A model generated the notes under the pieces. The model saw nothing but the letters and a program-made list of their open reading frames with translations, was not told the origin of the DNA and made no database searches. From Fagopyrum homotropicum (Eukaryota > Streptophyta > Magnoliopsida > Caryophyllales > Polygonaceae): a DNA stretch of 64,000 nt. Shown here piece by piece: positions 11,319 through 30,503 of this stretch (position 1 is the stretch's first letter; each line of letters starts with the position of its first letter). Made by a program: the position numbers and the translations under genes. The DNA lies in the NCBI GenBank assembly GCA_033239125.1, contig BSWB01000006.1, forward strand, positions 114,994,242-115,058,241, written 5' to 3'.

Positions 11319-11981
11319 GTAGCTAAAATCTCCATGCTATAACCTTTTTCGCAATCTTCTGTGTACTCCATCGTCTAGCTCGCGTTTACTTAGATCTAGG
11401 GGTTTATATTGGTCCGATTAGCATTATCAATTTTCAGACCTTTTATGCGTTTTAGGGTTACATATGTGTACAATAAAATGGTGAATTTGTGTTCAAATGG
11501 CTGCCCCGACCGGAAATTTCATGATTCAACCGGAAAGCTAGGGTTTAGGGTTTTAGGCTCTCCGTTAGTATCCCGTTTTCAATCTATAAATTAAGCTCTT
11601 TGCTTTTCTTGGCGTACAACTAGTAATGCATCGACTACTTATTGCTTTTCTTGGCGTACGGCTAGTGTTATGGCACGGCTGCATGTCTTTTTTTACTAGG
11701 TCTTCTAATTGGCAGAAAGTTCAATAGGAATAATGTATTCAAAGCGGCACTTGTACAGTAAACGTCCCAAGTATATCATCAGTTAGAGCATCTATGAATG
11801 TGCTATGATTAGAATAAAGACACAATTTTTTGGACCAACTTATGCCTACTGTTCTGTACTAGTATTATATATTGATTGTTAGATTGCAATTTTGTCTGTC
11901 GGATTTTCTCTGGAAATCATGGTGTATCTAAGTGACTGCTGACCCTGGTTTAGCTTCACAGGATCTGCAGTCTGAGTAGAG

Positions 11982-14900
11982 ATGGCTAAGAAAAAGAACC
12001 CTCATGTCTATTTTGACGTGTCTATTGGAGGTCAGCCTTCTGAGAAAATGACTTTTGAGGTAATTGCCAACAAACATCTTCTTATTAAGCCATTCCTTTT
12101 CTCCTAATTTTGTCTTTGCAGATATTCATATTTTGCCTGCTCAAACTTCTTATGTGCCTTTATGTTTTATGCAGCTTTTTGCTGATGTTGTTCCTAAGAC
12201 TGCAGAAAATTTCCGAGCACTCTGTACAGGTGTCAGCTTATGCCCATTATGAATTCCTTGCAATATCTTATTTGATTGCGATGAGCCTATTTACTTAATT
12301 CCCACTGTGTATCCAATCACGTGGTAGTTAAGCAATTGTTATCTATTCATCTATCTATATGTATGTATATATCTATCTATCTATCTCTATGTATTCTTTA
12401 GTATTATAAAAAAGTTGTTTTTTGGTATTCATCTTTACCCCTACCAACTTTGCACAGGTGAGAAGGGAGTTGGTGAGACCACTGGAAAACCGTTGCACTA
12501 CAAAGGATCAAGTTTTCATCGCATAATCAGCGGCTTCATGGCTCAGGTATCATACTACCCTTTCTAGGCCAGAAATCTTTGTGGCATTCGGTTGAATATG
12601 TTAATGAGATTTTGAATATTCAGCGCACATCACAAGTCAATGCTAAGTCACTTTACTATTTTAGAGCAATTCTTACTTTTGAAAATTTAACTAACAATGA
12701 AAATTTGAAAAATATTTAAGAAGGCAAGTACATGGTAGAGTTTTGTACATTCTATGTTTAAAGAACTTTCCTTTGATTGATGTTTTCAGAAACTTTCCAT
12801 TAATCCTTGCTTAGGAAGTTTATTTAGTCCAGCACTATATCAGTTACATGTATCTTGTATATATGATTCATGCTCCTCAACTCCTTTTCTTATACAGGAT
12901 AACATGCATATTTTTTTTCCCGATCTTATCGTTCCAATTATAGATACAGTTGTCCTTGTTTATGCATTCTAATTTTGAAGACTTTATTTGCATTCTTTAG
13001 TGACCCCAGTCTCTGTATTTCTTCGTTACAGGGTGGTGATTTTTCAAAGGGAAATGGTATGATATTTTCTATATTAATGCCCTGTTTATTGTATACCGCA
13101 TGTCTCGGCGTAACTAGTATGTTCAAACCTAGACTTGTAAGGAACGGAATTTTGGAACTTTGCAGGCACTGGTGGGGAAAGTATATACGGAGGCAAGTTT
13201 GCAGGTAAGAATTTGCCCCACCGTTTTCATGTTATGTTAAATTTAAGTTCATAATTCAAGATTTATAAGCAAGTGTAATTATTATTGTAGATGAAAATTT
13301 CAAATTGGATCACGATGGTGCCGGTTTTCTGTCTATGGCAAATAGTGGTCCTGGCACCAATGGATCTCAGTTCTTCATACTATTCAAACGCCAGCCTCAT
13401 CTTGATGGGTAAACCTCTATTTTGTTTCTTCTCATGGTGCTAGTTGATAAATGCAATTTTATTTTACTATGTTCATTGTTGTCTTGTTTCTTATTGTTTA
13501 TTAATCGTATGGCAGAAAGCATGTTGTGTTTGGAAAGCTAGTGACAGGGATGGACGTTTTGAAGAAAATTGAACAAGTGGGCACTGGTAGTGGTCAACCT
13601 ACTGAAGCTGTCAAAATTGTAGATTGTGGTGAAGTGTCTGATGGTAAAAGCCAGCCCGTGGTGAAATTGAAGAAAGGTGAGAGCTGGAACTGACGTTTGA
13701 CAGTATATACAAACAAATTGCTGCCGACATAAGCATCTTGATTGGTTGTTTCTTTCAGGAAGCAAAAAGAAAAGATCCATTAAGGAATTGAGTTCTGATG
13801 ATAGCTCTGATGGAAAAGCTGGAAGAAGACGTAGATCACTTAAAGACAGAAGAAAGAAGAGGAGACGACACTCTTCATCTGATTCATACAGTAGCTCTGA
13901 GACTGATAGTGATTCTAATTCTCATTCCTCAGATTCTGATAGTTATTCTGATTCGGAGTCAGATTCTTCTGCATCCGAGTCTAGTGATGGGAAGCGATGG
14001 AAGAGAAAGAGGTCCTATAAAGGTGACAAGAGCAAACGTGGATCGAAAGGAGGATCCGGACGAAAGGGAAGTTTGAGAAAGATTTCTGACCGCAGATCAA
14101 AAAGAAAGTCAAAACGGTATGCTATTTTTTACCCATGTATTTTGCTCCTTAGTAGTTGTTACCCCATCTTTTTCAGTTTTGCATTGATTGTGCCATACCT
14201 ACAAATTTTATTTGTATTGTTCTCAGGAGCTCTGAGAGTTCTAGTGGTTCTGAAAGTGATACCAGTAGCAGAAGTAGCTCAGATGATGGTAAATCTGCTG
14301 TTCGTAAGAAGGGGAAGTCATCACAATCTGTGAAGAAGCCAAAAGATCTTGGTATGCACTGGTTTTATGCATCAAGGTTATTTTTCTCTGAAGTATGTAT
14401 GAGAGATGCATATAAATTACCTGTTGTTTCTTGTTGCCTTTTTGACTGATTCAGACGGGGACAAGAAATCCACATCTCATGCAAAACTGGAAAAAGATGA
14501 GACGCAGAAGATGGTAAACAGGTCAATCCTTAACGGAGAAAGTAAATCGAAGAAAGTTTCTGATTCGCCATTATCATATATGTCAGACAAATCAAGGTTT
14601 TTGTAAATGATATTTTTCTTTTGGTAACATTATCCTTTCTGTAAGTTGTACGATAATTTTTAACAAGTAATGTTTATTCATCAGGAGTCTGTCACCAATT
14701 GCTGAACACGGTAGAGAACCTAGTCCAACAAGAAGTTCAAGCATCCCGAGTCCCCGAAAGGAGCCCCTTGATAAAAGTCCGGTTCGTGAGTTAAACGCCC
14801 CATCTGCTTTGTCTCATGGTAAAGAAGCACCTGGAAGTCCATCTCAAAACGGTGAGCCCAAGCGTGTCAGGAAAGGTCGTGGTTTCACCGAGCGCTTTTC

Positions 14901-15878
14901 TTTTGCACGTCGCTACCGAACACCTTCTCCAGAGCGGTCCCCTCGTAGGTCCTACAATTATGGAAGAAACTTCTATGATAGAAACCGTGATAGGTATAAT
15001 TTGTCATTAGCTTCAACAAAAGTCTTTTTGAGTCAAGCTTGATAGCTAACTTGTGAGAGTGACAGATATTCAAACCACAAGGATTATCCAGATCGCTTTT
15101 CCCGTCAACGTCACAGGAGCCCACCAAGAGCCAGATCACCCAGGTACACTCTTTCATCAATGTCAAACCTGTTTCATGAATGATATCTGATTTGCTTGCC
15201 CTTGCCGGTTGTTTGGTGTTGGATATATGATTCAAACCCAGCTACAAATCATAATAGATAATTATGTGTTTGGATGGTGAATTTTGGAAAGATTTAAACA
15301 GGAGGGAACAACTTTCTCTTGTTTGTATAATGTAAGGTAGAGAAGTTGGTCGATTTTCAGTTACTTTCTTCAACTTCTCAATGTTCCCAATTTAAATAGA
15401 GGACTCAGCGCAGAGTTGAATATTGAATTAATATAAGCAAATGAGTATGGCCGAATTGCAAGATTACTTGCTTCCAGATTTATCTCTTTAATCGGTTCCT
15501 AATTCAAGTTTTTAACACAGGAGACACCGTAGTCGTAGTCCAAGACGATCTAGAAGTCCACACAATCGTGACCGTGTCAGGGACCGTAGTCGAAGCCCAA
15601 AGCGTAGTCCTAGTCCAGATCGAAGCCGGCCTGCACTGAGCGATAGGTTAAGGTCCCGTCTGGGTCCAGCACGTGATGATCAACGTTCTCCAGGAAAAGG
15701 GCGGTCAAGAAGATCCAGGAGCAGGAGCTCATCTCGTTCACGGTCCCCTGTCAAGTCTCCTCCGCCCAAGCGTCATGAGAAGACGCGAGCTGCACCGCCT
15801 ATCAAGTCAACATCGAGCTCTCCAGCTGTTCAAAGGGGTTTGGTTTCTTACGGCGATCTCAGTCCTGATGCTAGTTAA
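11982..15878 (+). CDS. Cyclophilin with C-terminal RS domain (CYP63/CYP95-like), 13 coding exons, complete
   Basis: Peptidyl-prolyl isomerase fused to a nuclear Arg/Ser-rich tail, a family linked to spliceosomal SR proteins. Coding exons with GT-AG borders: 11982-12059, 12175-12229, 12458-12546, 13032-13056, 13166-13204, 13291-13408, 13516-13676, 13759-14116, 14227-14351, 14455-14596, 14685-14993, 15066-15143 and 15521-15878 (TAA). They total 1,935 nt, or 644 aa, with phases that join cleanly. Exons 1-7 (about 188 aa) make the isomerase domain, with [15 protein letters not shown] and NGSQFFILF; the catalytic-pocket Trp of cyclophilin A is replaced by His (PHLDGKHVVFG). The rest is Lys/Arg/Ser-rich, with acidic-serine blocks ([21 protein letters not shown]) and SR/SPRR repeats. 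A non-coding first exon probably ends at 11318 (AAAG/GTAGCT) and splices to about 11962. It lies tail-to-head with the receptor kinase gene downstream. The exact orthologue is inferred. Confidence 0.93.
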
Positions 15879-16437
15879 AGGTAAGGCTTCTTGTAGCAAC
15901 TGAATCTTACCATGTCCGTCCACCTTTGTTTACTACCCGCTCAACTCGTGAGCATGATGTTTTGCCATTCCAACCATCTTTGGATTGGAGGTCCTTGTTC
16001 TAGTGCTTTCAACTGGTATGACACTTTTGGAGTTCATTTTGCTCTACTTTCCTGACTGAACAAGTTTTATATTGTTGCTTGCACAATTCTTTGTATTTAT
16101 GGTTTGTTGTTGGAATCGTTTTTTTTCAAATTGACAACATGGTAACATCATCATATTTTCAGCGTTAACGCCAAATTCACTTATTTTTTTATATTTTGAT
16201 GTTCTCTAAATCTTGAAAATATGTAATGATTGATTGTTTGAAACAGTGATGTATATTTATTTATTTGTTTAAAAACTATTTTCATAAAATGCGACCCACG
16301 TATATATAGAAACTGACATTTCTTTTAAAGTACTCAAACAACTTTTTTTTCTTTGAATTTTTTTTATTAATAATACTTTTTCAGCAGACTCATTTTATTA
16401 TTTTTGAACTTTAAAAGTCTCATGAGACATTTGTGGG
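15879..16437. other. 3' UTR of the cyclophilin gene and promoter of the receptor kinase gene
   Basis: About 560 bp between the stop of one gene and the start of the next, both on the plus strand. No separate gene is seen. It becomes T-rich toward the kinase gene; no clear TATA box was identified. Confidence 0.5.
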
Positions 16438-23674
<7,237 letters not shown>

Positions 23675-24272
23675 TGCGTCTACGACGATCCTGCATGGCT
23701 GCATGCATGAATTGAATTTGAGTAGCCTTTTTATTTTGCTATCAATGTATGCATTCATCTTGATGTGATCGAGATCTTTTTTCCCAAGAATGTTCATCTA
23801 CGTGTGTTATAACACGTTTGTGTTTGCCCTAAAATGCATTATTTTGGATTGTCATTGTTGTGCTTAACGATCAATTTAAAAATGCATTTTTTGGTTATAG
23901 GTTATTTAACTATAATTGAATGTCACAATTGATCGACAATACTTGTTGCAAAATACTGATGTCCATGTTCGATGGTTATTGTCGTAACTTTCTAACACTA
24001 CAACTGATTATTTTTGAAAATCTTTCATATGACATGAATATTAAGTTGAAACTAATGATTAAAGTTATAATATATTTAGTAAATTACTACATTAGTCAAA
24101 CTTCAATCAAACATTAAATTACCGCAACAACCATTTAATTAGTAATTATATATTTATAACGTACATCTTAATTTTCAAATTATTTTTATAAAATAATAAT
24201 CATAATTTTAAAATATGTTGTTTTTTTTAACAAACGGATATAGCATCTCATTATTTTTGTAACTTGCTATAG
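23675..24272. other. 3' UTR and intergenic flank of the receptor kinase gene
   Basis: No further gene supported. The first 150-250 bp probably serve as 3' UTR; the rest is AT-rich. Confidence 0.45.
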
Positions 24273-24280
24273 CCTAGAAT

Positions 24281-24694
24281 TAAACATGTTCATATCCGAG
24301 CTTGGGCCGGATTCGGGTCGGGCATTACAAAATATTAAACCCGTTTATCCGGATCCGGGCCTGGCTTGGCCCAACTACCGGCCTTGGAAAGGCTGCCGTA
24401 CCCGACCCGGCCGGGCAGGCGGGCGTGTACCCGTTTTTTTTTTTTTAATTTAAAAAAAAAAAAAATTTTAATATGATTTTTAAAAAAAATATACATTATA
24501 TTTAAGATATTTAAGCAAAATATATTAAATTTATTATAATTATACTAAATATTTTATATTTATACTTAATATTTATGATAAATACAATATAATATATATA
24601 TTTTTCGGCCCGGTCGGGCCTCTTACTCTGTTCTTACCCGCTCGTTTTCCGGGTAGGCCGGGCCGGACGGGCTGCCCGGATTTGAACAGGTCTA
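24281..24694. mobile_element. Non-autonomous hAT element
   Basis: Flanked by a perfect 8-bp target duplication CCTAGAAT (24273-24280, 24695-24702), diagnostic of hAT. The ends TAAACATGTTCATATCCG and (reverse complement) TAGACCTGTTCAAATCCG are imperfect TIRs. GC-rich CCCGGCC/GGGCCGG subterminal tracts surround an AT-rich core of about 150 bp. Confidence 0.9.
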
Positions 24695-24702
24695 CCTAGA
24701 AT

Positions 24703-25071
24703 CCAAGATGATCAAATGTTGGCCATTAGCCTAATTGCTCTAATATCGTTAGGCCTAGTCCTGGACAAACTCAAACCAAACTTTTTCAAAAAAATCCGGC
24801 GGATTCATGCCGAGCCCAAAGTTCGGACCTAAAGTCTATCCCGTATTCGTTTGAGTTGGGTTTCAGTGTTGACGGTCACCTTTTTTAAGTACTACACAAA
24901 AAAATAAAGTAGTTCAAATGTTCAATGATTGTGGATACTTGAATCTTACCTTGGCATAGCTTGAATTCAACCTTCTACCTCTATATTTAATATATATTTC
25001 ACATATTTAGTTGTAATTTCTTTTAAAGGGCTTTTGGGCAGGCTCTCCGGCCTTGATGAGCCGGCCTGAAT
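24703..25071. other. Intergenic, repeat remnants
   Basis: No gene. It contains a CCGG-rich fragment near 24,797 and the palindrome-like CCGGCCTTGATGAGCCGGCC at about 25,048, probably hAT-type debris. It joins directly to the truncated Copia LTR. Confidence 0.4.
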
Positions 25072-25133
25072 AAATACATGCTCTCAAGAGTAATAGAGTA
25101 TGAGTTTCAGTTTCATTTCTCCGCTGGTTTACA
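25072..25133 (+). repeat. Truncated 5' LTR of Copia element 1
   Basis: Matches the 3' LTR only from ATACATGCTCTCAAGAG to the terminal GGTTTACA. The sequence to the left does not match the first ~97 bp of the 3' LTR. Confidence 0.85.
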
Positions 25134-25145
25134 TGGTATCAGAGC
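25134..25145 (+). promoter_or_regulatory. tRNA-Met primer-binding site, Copia element 1
   Basis: TGGTATCAGAGC directly follows the LTR end. It is the standard Copia primer site for minus-strand DNA synthesis. Confidence 0.93.
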
Positions 25146-25244
25146 GCAGCTCTCATTTTGCTCTATCTCTACCACAAATTACCACATACAACTTCCATTA
25201 ATCGATTGCATATATTTTTCCTTCTCGTTTTTCTGGTTCGATTT

Positions 25245-25999
25245 ATGGCAACCAGAAAAGAAATTGCATCTGATAGTTCGAATAATGATTCGAATCTGGA
25301 GAGGATTACTTCGATCAATATCAATGATCCATTGTATCTCTCTAACTCGGATAATCCGGGAATGCAGCTGGTTTCGGTCCTCTTCAATGGATCAAACTTC
25401 GTTTCTTGGAGGAGGAGCATCCGGATGGCACTTGGAGCCAAGCAGAAATTAGGTATGGTCGATGGTTCATGCTTGAAGCCAACTATTGGAGATGAAGAGA
25501 AGCTAAATAGGTGGATAAGAGCCGATTATATGGTAAGATGCTGGATATTACATTCAATGAAAACTGATATTGCAGAATTGTTCACTTATGTTGAATCTGC
25601 AAGGCAACTCTGGGATGACATTGTTGAGCGATTTGAAATTTCCAATGCTCCATTAGTTTATCAGATCCATAAGGATCTTGCATCTTTGAGGCAAGATAAT
25701 GCCACTGTTGCTGTATACTATGGGAAGTTTAAAAAACTATGGGATGAATTGTCATCTGTCGATGCTATTCCATATTGTCTCTGTAGAGGAATAACTCATT
25801 GCAGCTGCCAAATTCTTAAGAAAACTTCGGACAGGAAGAACAAGATCCAGATTATGCAGTTTCTTATGGGCCTAAATGACCAATTTGAACATACTCGAAG
25901 CAATATTCTCTCCCTGGAAGTTTTACCTACTCTGAATCGTGTTTTTCATATGATTCTTCAAGTGGAAAAACAGAAAGAAATAACTTGTCACACCTTACC
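25245..25999 (+). pseudogene. gag, N-terminal part (Copia element 1)
   Basis: ATG at 25245 (MATRKEIASDSS). Gag features include LFNGSNFVSWRRSIRMALGA, MKTDIAELFTYVESARQLWD and FLMGLNDQFEHTRSNILS, typical of the UBN2/DUF4219 Copia gag family. The frame is intact until a solo LTR interrupts it at 26000; the track resumes at 28402. A longer frame extends upstream, but the ATG chosen is 100 nt after the primer site and begins the conserved region. Confidence 0.88.
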
Positions 26000-28396
26000 T
26001 GTAACAGTCAAAAATCAAATATGGCCTAATCGGGAATTTTAGGAAGTTAAACGGGTTTAACGGAATTAAAACCGTCTTAACAAGAGATCGATACCTAGAT
26101 GATATAAACCCGGTGTTATTTGGAGCATTTGGGAGGTTCAATTAATAAAAATGCAGTTGAGAGAAATGATCAGGACATCGGACATGTCCTAGATATGAAA
26201 AAACATGAAAAGGCAAAACGGCTAAAAGAGTCGCTATTTCGTTTCTTAACGGCTAAGAAAGACGGCTTAGGAATACGCGTTTTTCGAAACAATTGCGGAA
26301 TAATTATCCATACAATATTCCAGATTTATTATTCCAATTTCGAGAAGTTTGGAGAAAGGGGCTTAAACCGCTTTCGGATCGGTGAAAGGATATTATCGAC
26401 TCCGCTAAAGGATAATTATCGTCTTCGCTATAAATAGCGGAAATAACGTTTATTAATTCATTTCCTTTCACGTTTTCTCATAAAAGCTCTGATTTCTCTC
26501 AATCTTCAAACTCAGATCTACTCTCCGTTTCTAATCCGATTTCAAATCCGTTTGAGTTTTTGGATTCCTCTCTTCATTCTCTTCATTTTGGTACTGATTT
26601 TCTACATTTCCGAGCAAGGGGAGGCTTGGTCGAGCATATATGATACTAGGGAGGTTCCGTTGCTCAGATTCCGGTGAATTTGATGGTGTCCGAGCGTAGC
26701 CTGCGTCGTTGTGATTCCGAATCTTCTTTCGGATCGTCAATCGGGTTAGTAACGAATAAGTTATGAATTTATTCGTTTTTCGTATTGCGATTTTGCCTAA
26801 ATTGACCTTAGGCTTGTCAAAATGGATAATTGGAAATTCCATTATGCTCGTTACTTTATTCTGGTGATTATGGGTTGTTTGTTTGATGAGATTTGATGAC
26901 AGGTGGGTTCAGAAATTGCCTGCGGGCAAAACGTTGTTCTGGCGAAATTTAATTAATTAATTAAAGGTTAATTAATTAAATTAGGATTCTAGAAAATGCT
27001 ATAAGCTAATTAAATTCAAAGGAATGAATTTAACTGGTGTTTGAAGCGAGAAGTTTAATACGAGGAATGTAATATTCTCCGCAGGTGTTGTTGAAGGTTT
27101 TGGTTAACTATAGCTTAGTTCTTTGTGAGCGTATCCAAGCACGATAAAAAGAGGATAGTCCGAGTGGGAAACGGACTCAATAGTTGGTTTGCGAGGTTTT
27201 ATTGTTCTTACGTGCGAGGTAAGTGTATATGAATTACACTTGCTTAATATATGTTATGTATTTAATATGCCATGATTTTATGCATGCTTGTGTGTATATA
27301 TCTGTTTGTTATGGTTGTATGCATGCTTATATGTATATGAGTGAGACGACGATGATGATGAATTGATATTCCTTATGAAAGCATGCATGAGGTACATGAG
27401 ATGATAGTGGAAAGAATGTGATGAAAGAATATGATGAAAGCATGAAATTGAGTTATGATATGAAAGTGATAATATAGGATGGTAATTGATTAATTAGCCC
27501 AACTGGGTCCGCACGGGTTTTCGGGGGACGAGGTCGTTACCTGATCTACAGGGGGCCTCAAGATAAGAAAAACAGCCAGGGGTCGCTCCCTGATCTACAG
27601 GGGGCCTCAAGATAAGAAAAATAGTCCAAGATCGCAACCTGATCTACAGGGGGTCTTAGGACAAGATAGCCGAGGTCGCTACCTGATCTACAGGGGGCCT
27701 ATGACGCTATCGGGTTGGCCAACCGAAAGAAAAAAAAAAGAAAGAAAGAAAAGAATACGAAAGCACATGAGAAAATATATCGTACGATCAGTTGGGGCTA
27801 GTTAGTTAATTATCACCTATGCATCGATGCGATCGAGTCTAGCATGTTATATGTTATGTTATGATGTGATGAGATGATATGTTTATATGTGACGTGTGAT
27901 AACATGCTTGAATGTTTATGTGAAATGTGATATGAATGGTTGTGGAATTATATGTGAATGTGGATATGTATGTGTGCTTTGAAATGTGAGGAAGGGTATA
28001 GAGTGTCCTTTGGGGACGGGATATTAGATACTTATATATATTGGGACAGTGCGATTTGTATACCCTTACTGAGCGTGTGGCTCATTGTTGTTATATCCAC
28101 ATATTTTTCATCTACTCAGACTCGGCCTGATCAAGGCAAGGACATTGGACCCAACACCTGGATTTGAGATCATATCAAGTGGGCTGTTATGGGATGCTAC
28201 CGCCTAGGATGTTTTGTGTGGTTTTAAACAATTGTGTTTTCTTAAACAGAGTTTATGACGTATGTTAGTATGTATATATGTTGTGAATATGGTTGTAAGA
28301 TAAAGTTTTAAAAATTTACGTTTTCTGCTTTTCCGCTTATTGTTTTAAACAGGGTTAATTAACTGGTAATCAACTAGAAATGAAATAGGTGTCACA
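26000..28396 (+). mobile_element. Solo LTR, Ty3/gypsy-like, inserted in Copia gag
   Basis: Begins TGTAACAGTC, ends GGTGTCACA, and is flanked by a perfect 5-bp duplication TTACC (25995-25999, 28397-28401). There is no internal coding region, so it is a solo LTR left by LTR-LTR recombination. Much of 26,090-26,960 matches the reverse complement of 44,240-45,110. Long LTRs with TGTAACA/TGTTACA-like ends are typical of Tekay/Del-type chromoviruses (inference). Confidence 0.87.
27525..27705 (+). repeat. Four-copy tandem repeat inside the solo LTR
   Basis: Four imperfect copies, about 45-60 bp each, of a unit containing CCTGATCTACAGGGGGCCT with an AAGATAAGAAAAA spacer. GC-richer than the surrounding LTR. 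Confidence 0.88.
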
Positions 28397-28401
28397 TTAC
28401 C

Positions 28402-29098
28402 TGTACATGATGCTCTTGTTGTTTCTAGATCTACTCCATATAGATAGGCTGGAGGAAGTAGAAAGGATTTCAAGAAAGAAAAGTTGGACAAATTATGTTC
28501 TTATTGCAAGGAAAAGGGACATTTAAGAGAATCCTATTTCAAGCTTACTGGTGTTCCAGACTGGTACAAGGAGTTTAAAGCAAAAGATGACAGATCGTCC
28601 ACACCAGCTGATATACCTTCTCGTTTTGCAAATAATCTCACAGCTGGTGACAATCCCTTGGAGTTGCCTGTTACTTCTACTTCTTCAGCTTCTATGGATC
28701 CCGCCTTGATTAATTCTGTGTATCAAGAAGTACTTAAGTTGATGATGGATAAACAACCTTCTACCTTAGTCAACTTTGCAGGTATAATTACTCACCTTGT
28801 GCATAACACTGTCCACAATTGCACTTGGATAATCGATTCAGGGGCAACTGATCATATTACTCATTGCAAGGATTTTTTTGCTTCTTTGCATCTTCTTGAT
28901 AAACCTATTCAGGTTGGTCTCCTTGATGGATCCACCAAAGAAGTACAATATAGACGCACTGTGGTTTTGTCTCCTCTTATTACACTGCATAATGTGTTAT
29001 TCTTACCTCACTTCAAGCACAACTTGTTGTCTATATCCAGATTACTTCATGATTTATCTATTAAGGCCACCTTTACTCATCATTCGTGTTTATTTTAG
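28402..29098 (+). pseudogene. gag zinc knuckle and protease (Copia element 1)
   Basis: Continuation of gag after the solo LTR. The zinc knuckle reads CSYCKEKGHLRESYF: the fourth ligand of the CX2CX4HX4C motif is Tyr, so the knuckle is broken. The protease active-site motif is WIIDSGATDHIT, followed by VLFLPHFKHNLLSISRL of the GAG-pre-integrase region. A TAG ends the frame at 29096-29098. Confidence 0.88.
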
Positions 29099-29229
29099 GA
29101 CCTTTCCAGAGAATGTGTCATTGCTACTGGTTGTTTGGAGGGAGGACTTTACAAGCTTGTGTTTCCTATTCCTCCATCCTTGGCATGTGTTTCTACATCT
29201 GAACATAAGAAAATTAATGTACATTTACT

Positions 29230-30500
29230 ACATGCTTGACTAGGACATTTGTCCCTCTCAAAACTATATCACATTGATCATTGTTCTGATTCTAAACTGA
29301 ATTCACTGGATTGTCACACATGCATTTTAGCAAAACAACATAGATTGCCTTTCTTTCCTAGTCAATCTCATGCTAAGGCTGCCTTTGCTTTACTCCATGT
29401 GGATATCTGGGCCCCTATCATACACTGACTTTGTGTGGTGCTCGTTATTTTCTTACTATCGTTGATGACTATACACGTTGTATTTGGACGTTTTTAATGT
29501 CCAATAAACAACAAGTTTACGAGCTTATTCAACATTTCCTGGCTTATGTGCATAACCAATTCAAAACTACAGTCCATATTTTCAGGTCTGATAATGGAGC
29601 TGAGTTTCTTCAGCATTAGCTTCAAGAGTTATTTCTTCAATCAGGGATTGTTCACCAACGATCTACTCCATACGTTCCTCAATAGAATGCTCGAGTTGAG
29701 CGTAAGTATCGTCATTTGATTGAAACTGCTCGTGCCTTAAGACTTCACGCCAATCTCCCTATTCAGTTCTGGGGTGAGTGTGTGCTTACAACTACCTATC
29801 TCATTAACTTAATGCCTTCACCTGTTATTGACTGGAAGTCACCTTTTGAGCTCCTGCATCACATCAAGCCACAATATTCTCGTCTTCGGGTCATTGGCTG
29901 CCTTTGTTACAGCCTTCTTCCCCGTAAAGATAAACTTGAAGCTGTCTCTACTCCTTGTGTGTTACTTGGTTATCCACCGGGGCAATACAAACTTTTTAAC
30001 CTTGCCACACAAAAGATCATCACCAGTTGGCATGTCACCTTTTGTGAAACCACATTCTCTTTTAAGGGTTCTTTTTCTTCCACTTCTTCACCCTCTAATC
30101 CTCCTCCCTTACCCCTTGTTTCTCCTGCTCCAGATGTTGACCCATCCTTTATTCCTCCATCTATTTCTTCATCTTTCCTTCCCCGCACTCCTTCCTCACC
30201 CATTCCTTCTTCTCCAGATGTTTTCATTCGTCCAATTCCTGTTCCTTTTGCATCACAATCCCCTACTCCATCTTCATCTCCTACACCATCTCCTTCCCCT
30301 AATTTATTACCTTCACGTCCCACTCAGACTACTAATCGTCCGGCTTATCTCCAAGACTATGCCTGTAATTCCCTTACCTTGCTTGATCCCTTTGATATGT
30401 CCTCTCATGCTCCAGATTTTATTCATGCCTTTTGCAACAAAGTCACCTCATTTGAACTCATACTTATGCTCAAGCAAAGACTTCTCCTCTTTGGGTTGAT
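29230..30500 (+). pseudogene. Integrase (Copia element 1)
   Basis: GAG-pre-integrase and integrase core broken by in-frame stops near 29,238, 29,426, 29,617 and 29,683. Recognisable pieces: CHTCILAKQHRLPF (zinc-binding), LLHVDIW, FLTIVDDYTRCIWTF, FRSDNGAEF, ARALRLHANLPIQFWGE and GCLCYSLLPRKDKL. The Pro/Ser-rich linker (about 30,060-30,330) precedes RT. The Asp-Asp-Glu catalytic residues can all be seen but not in one open frame. Confidence 0.88.
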
Positions 30501-30503
30501 GCT

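Noticed and set aside
14885..15235. Antisense ORF of 116 codons
   Set aside because: Shadow of the cyclophilin RS-tail exons; no domain and no independent signals.
29970..30323. Gly/Glu-rich antisense ORF
   Set aside because: Complement of the Pro/Ser-rich linker between integrase and RT of Copia element 1.
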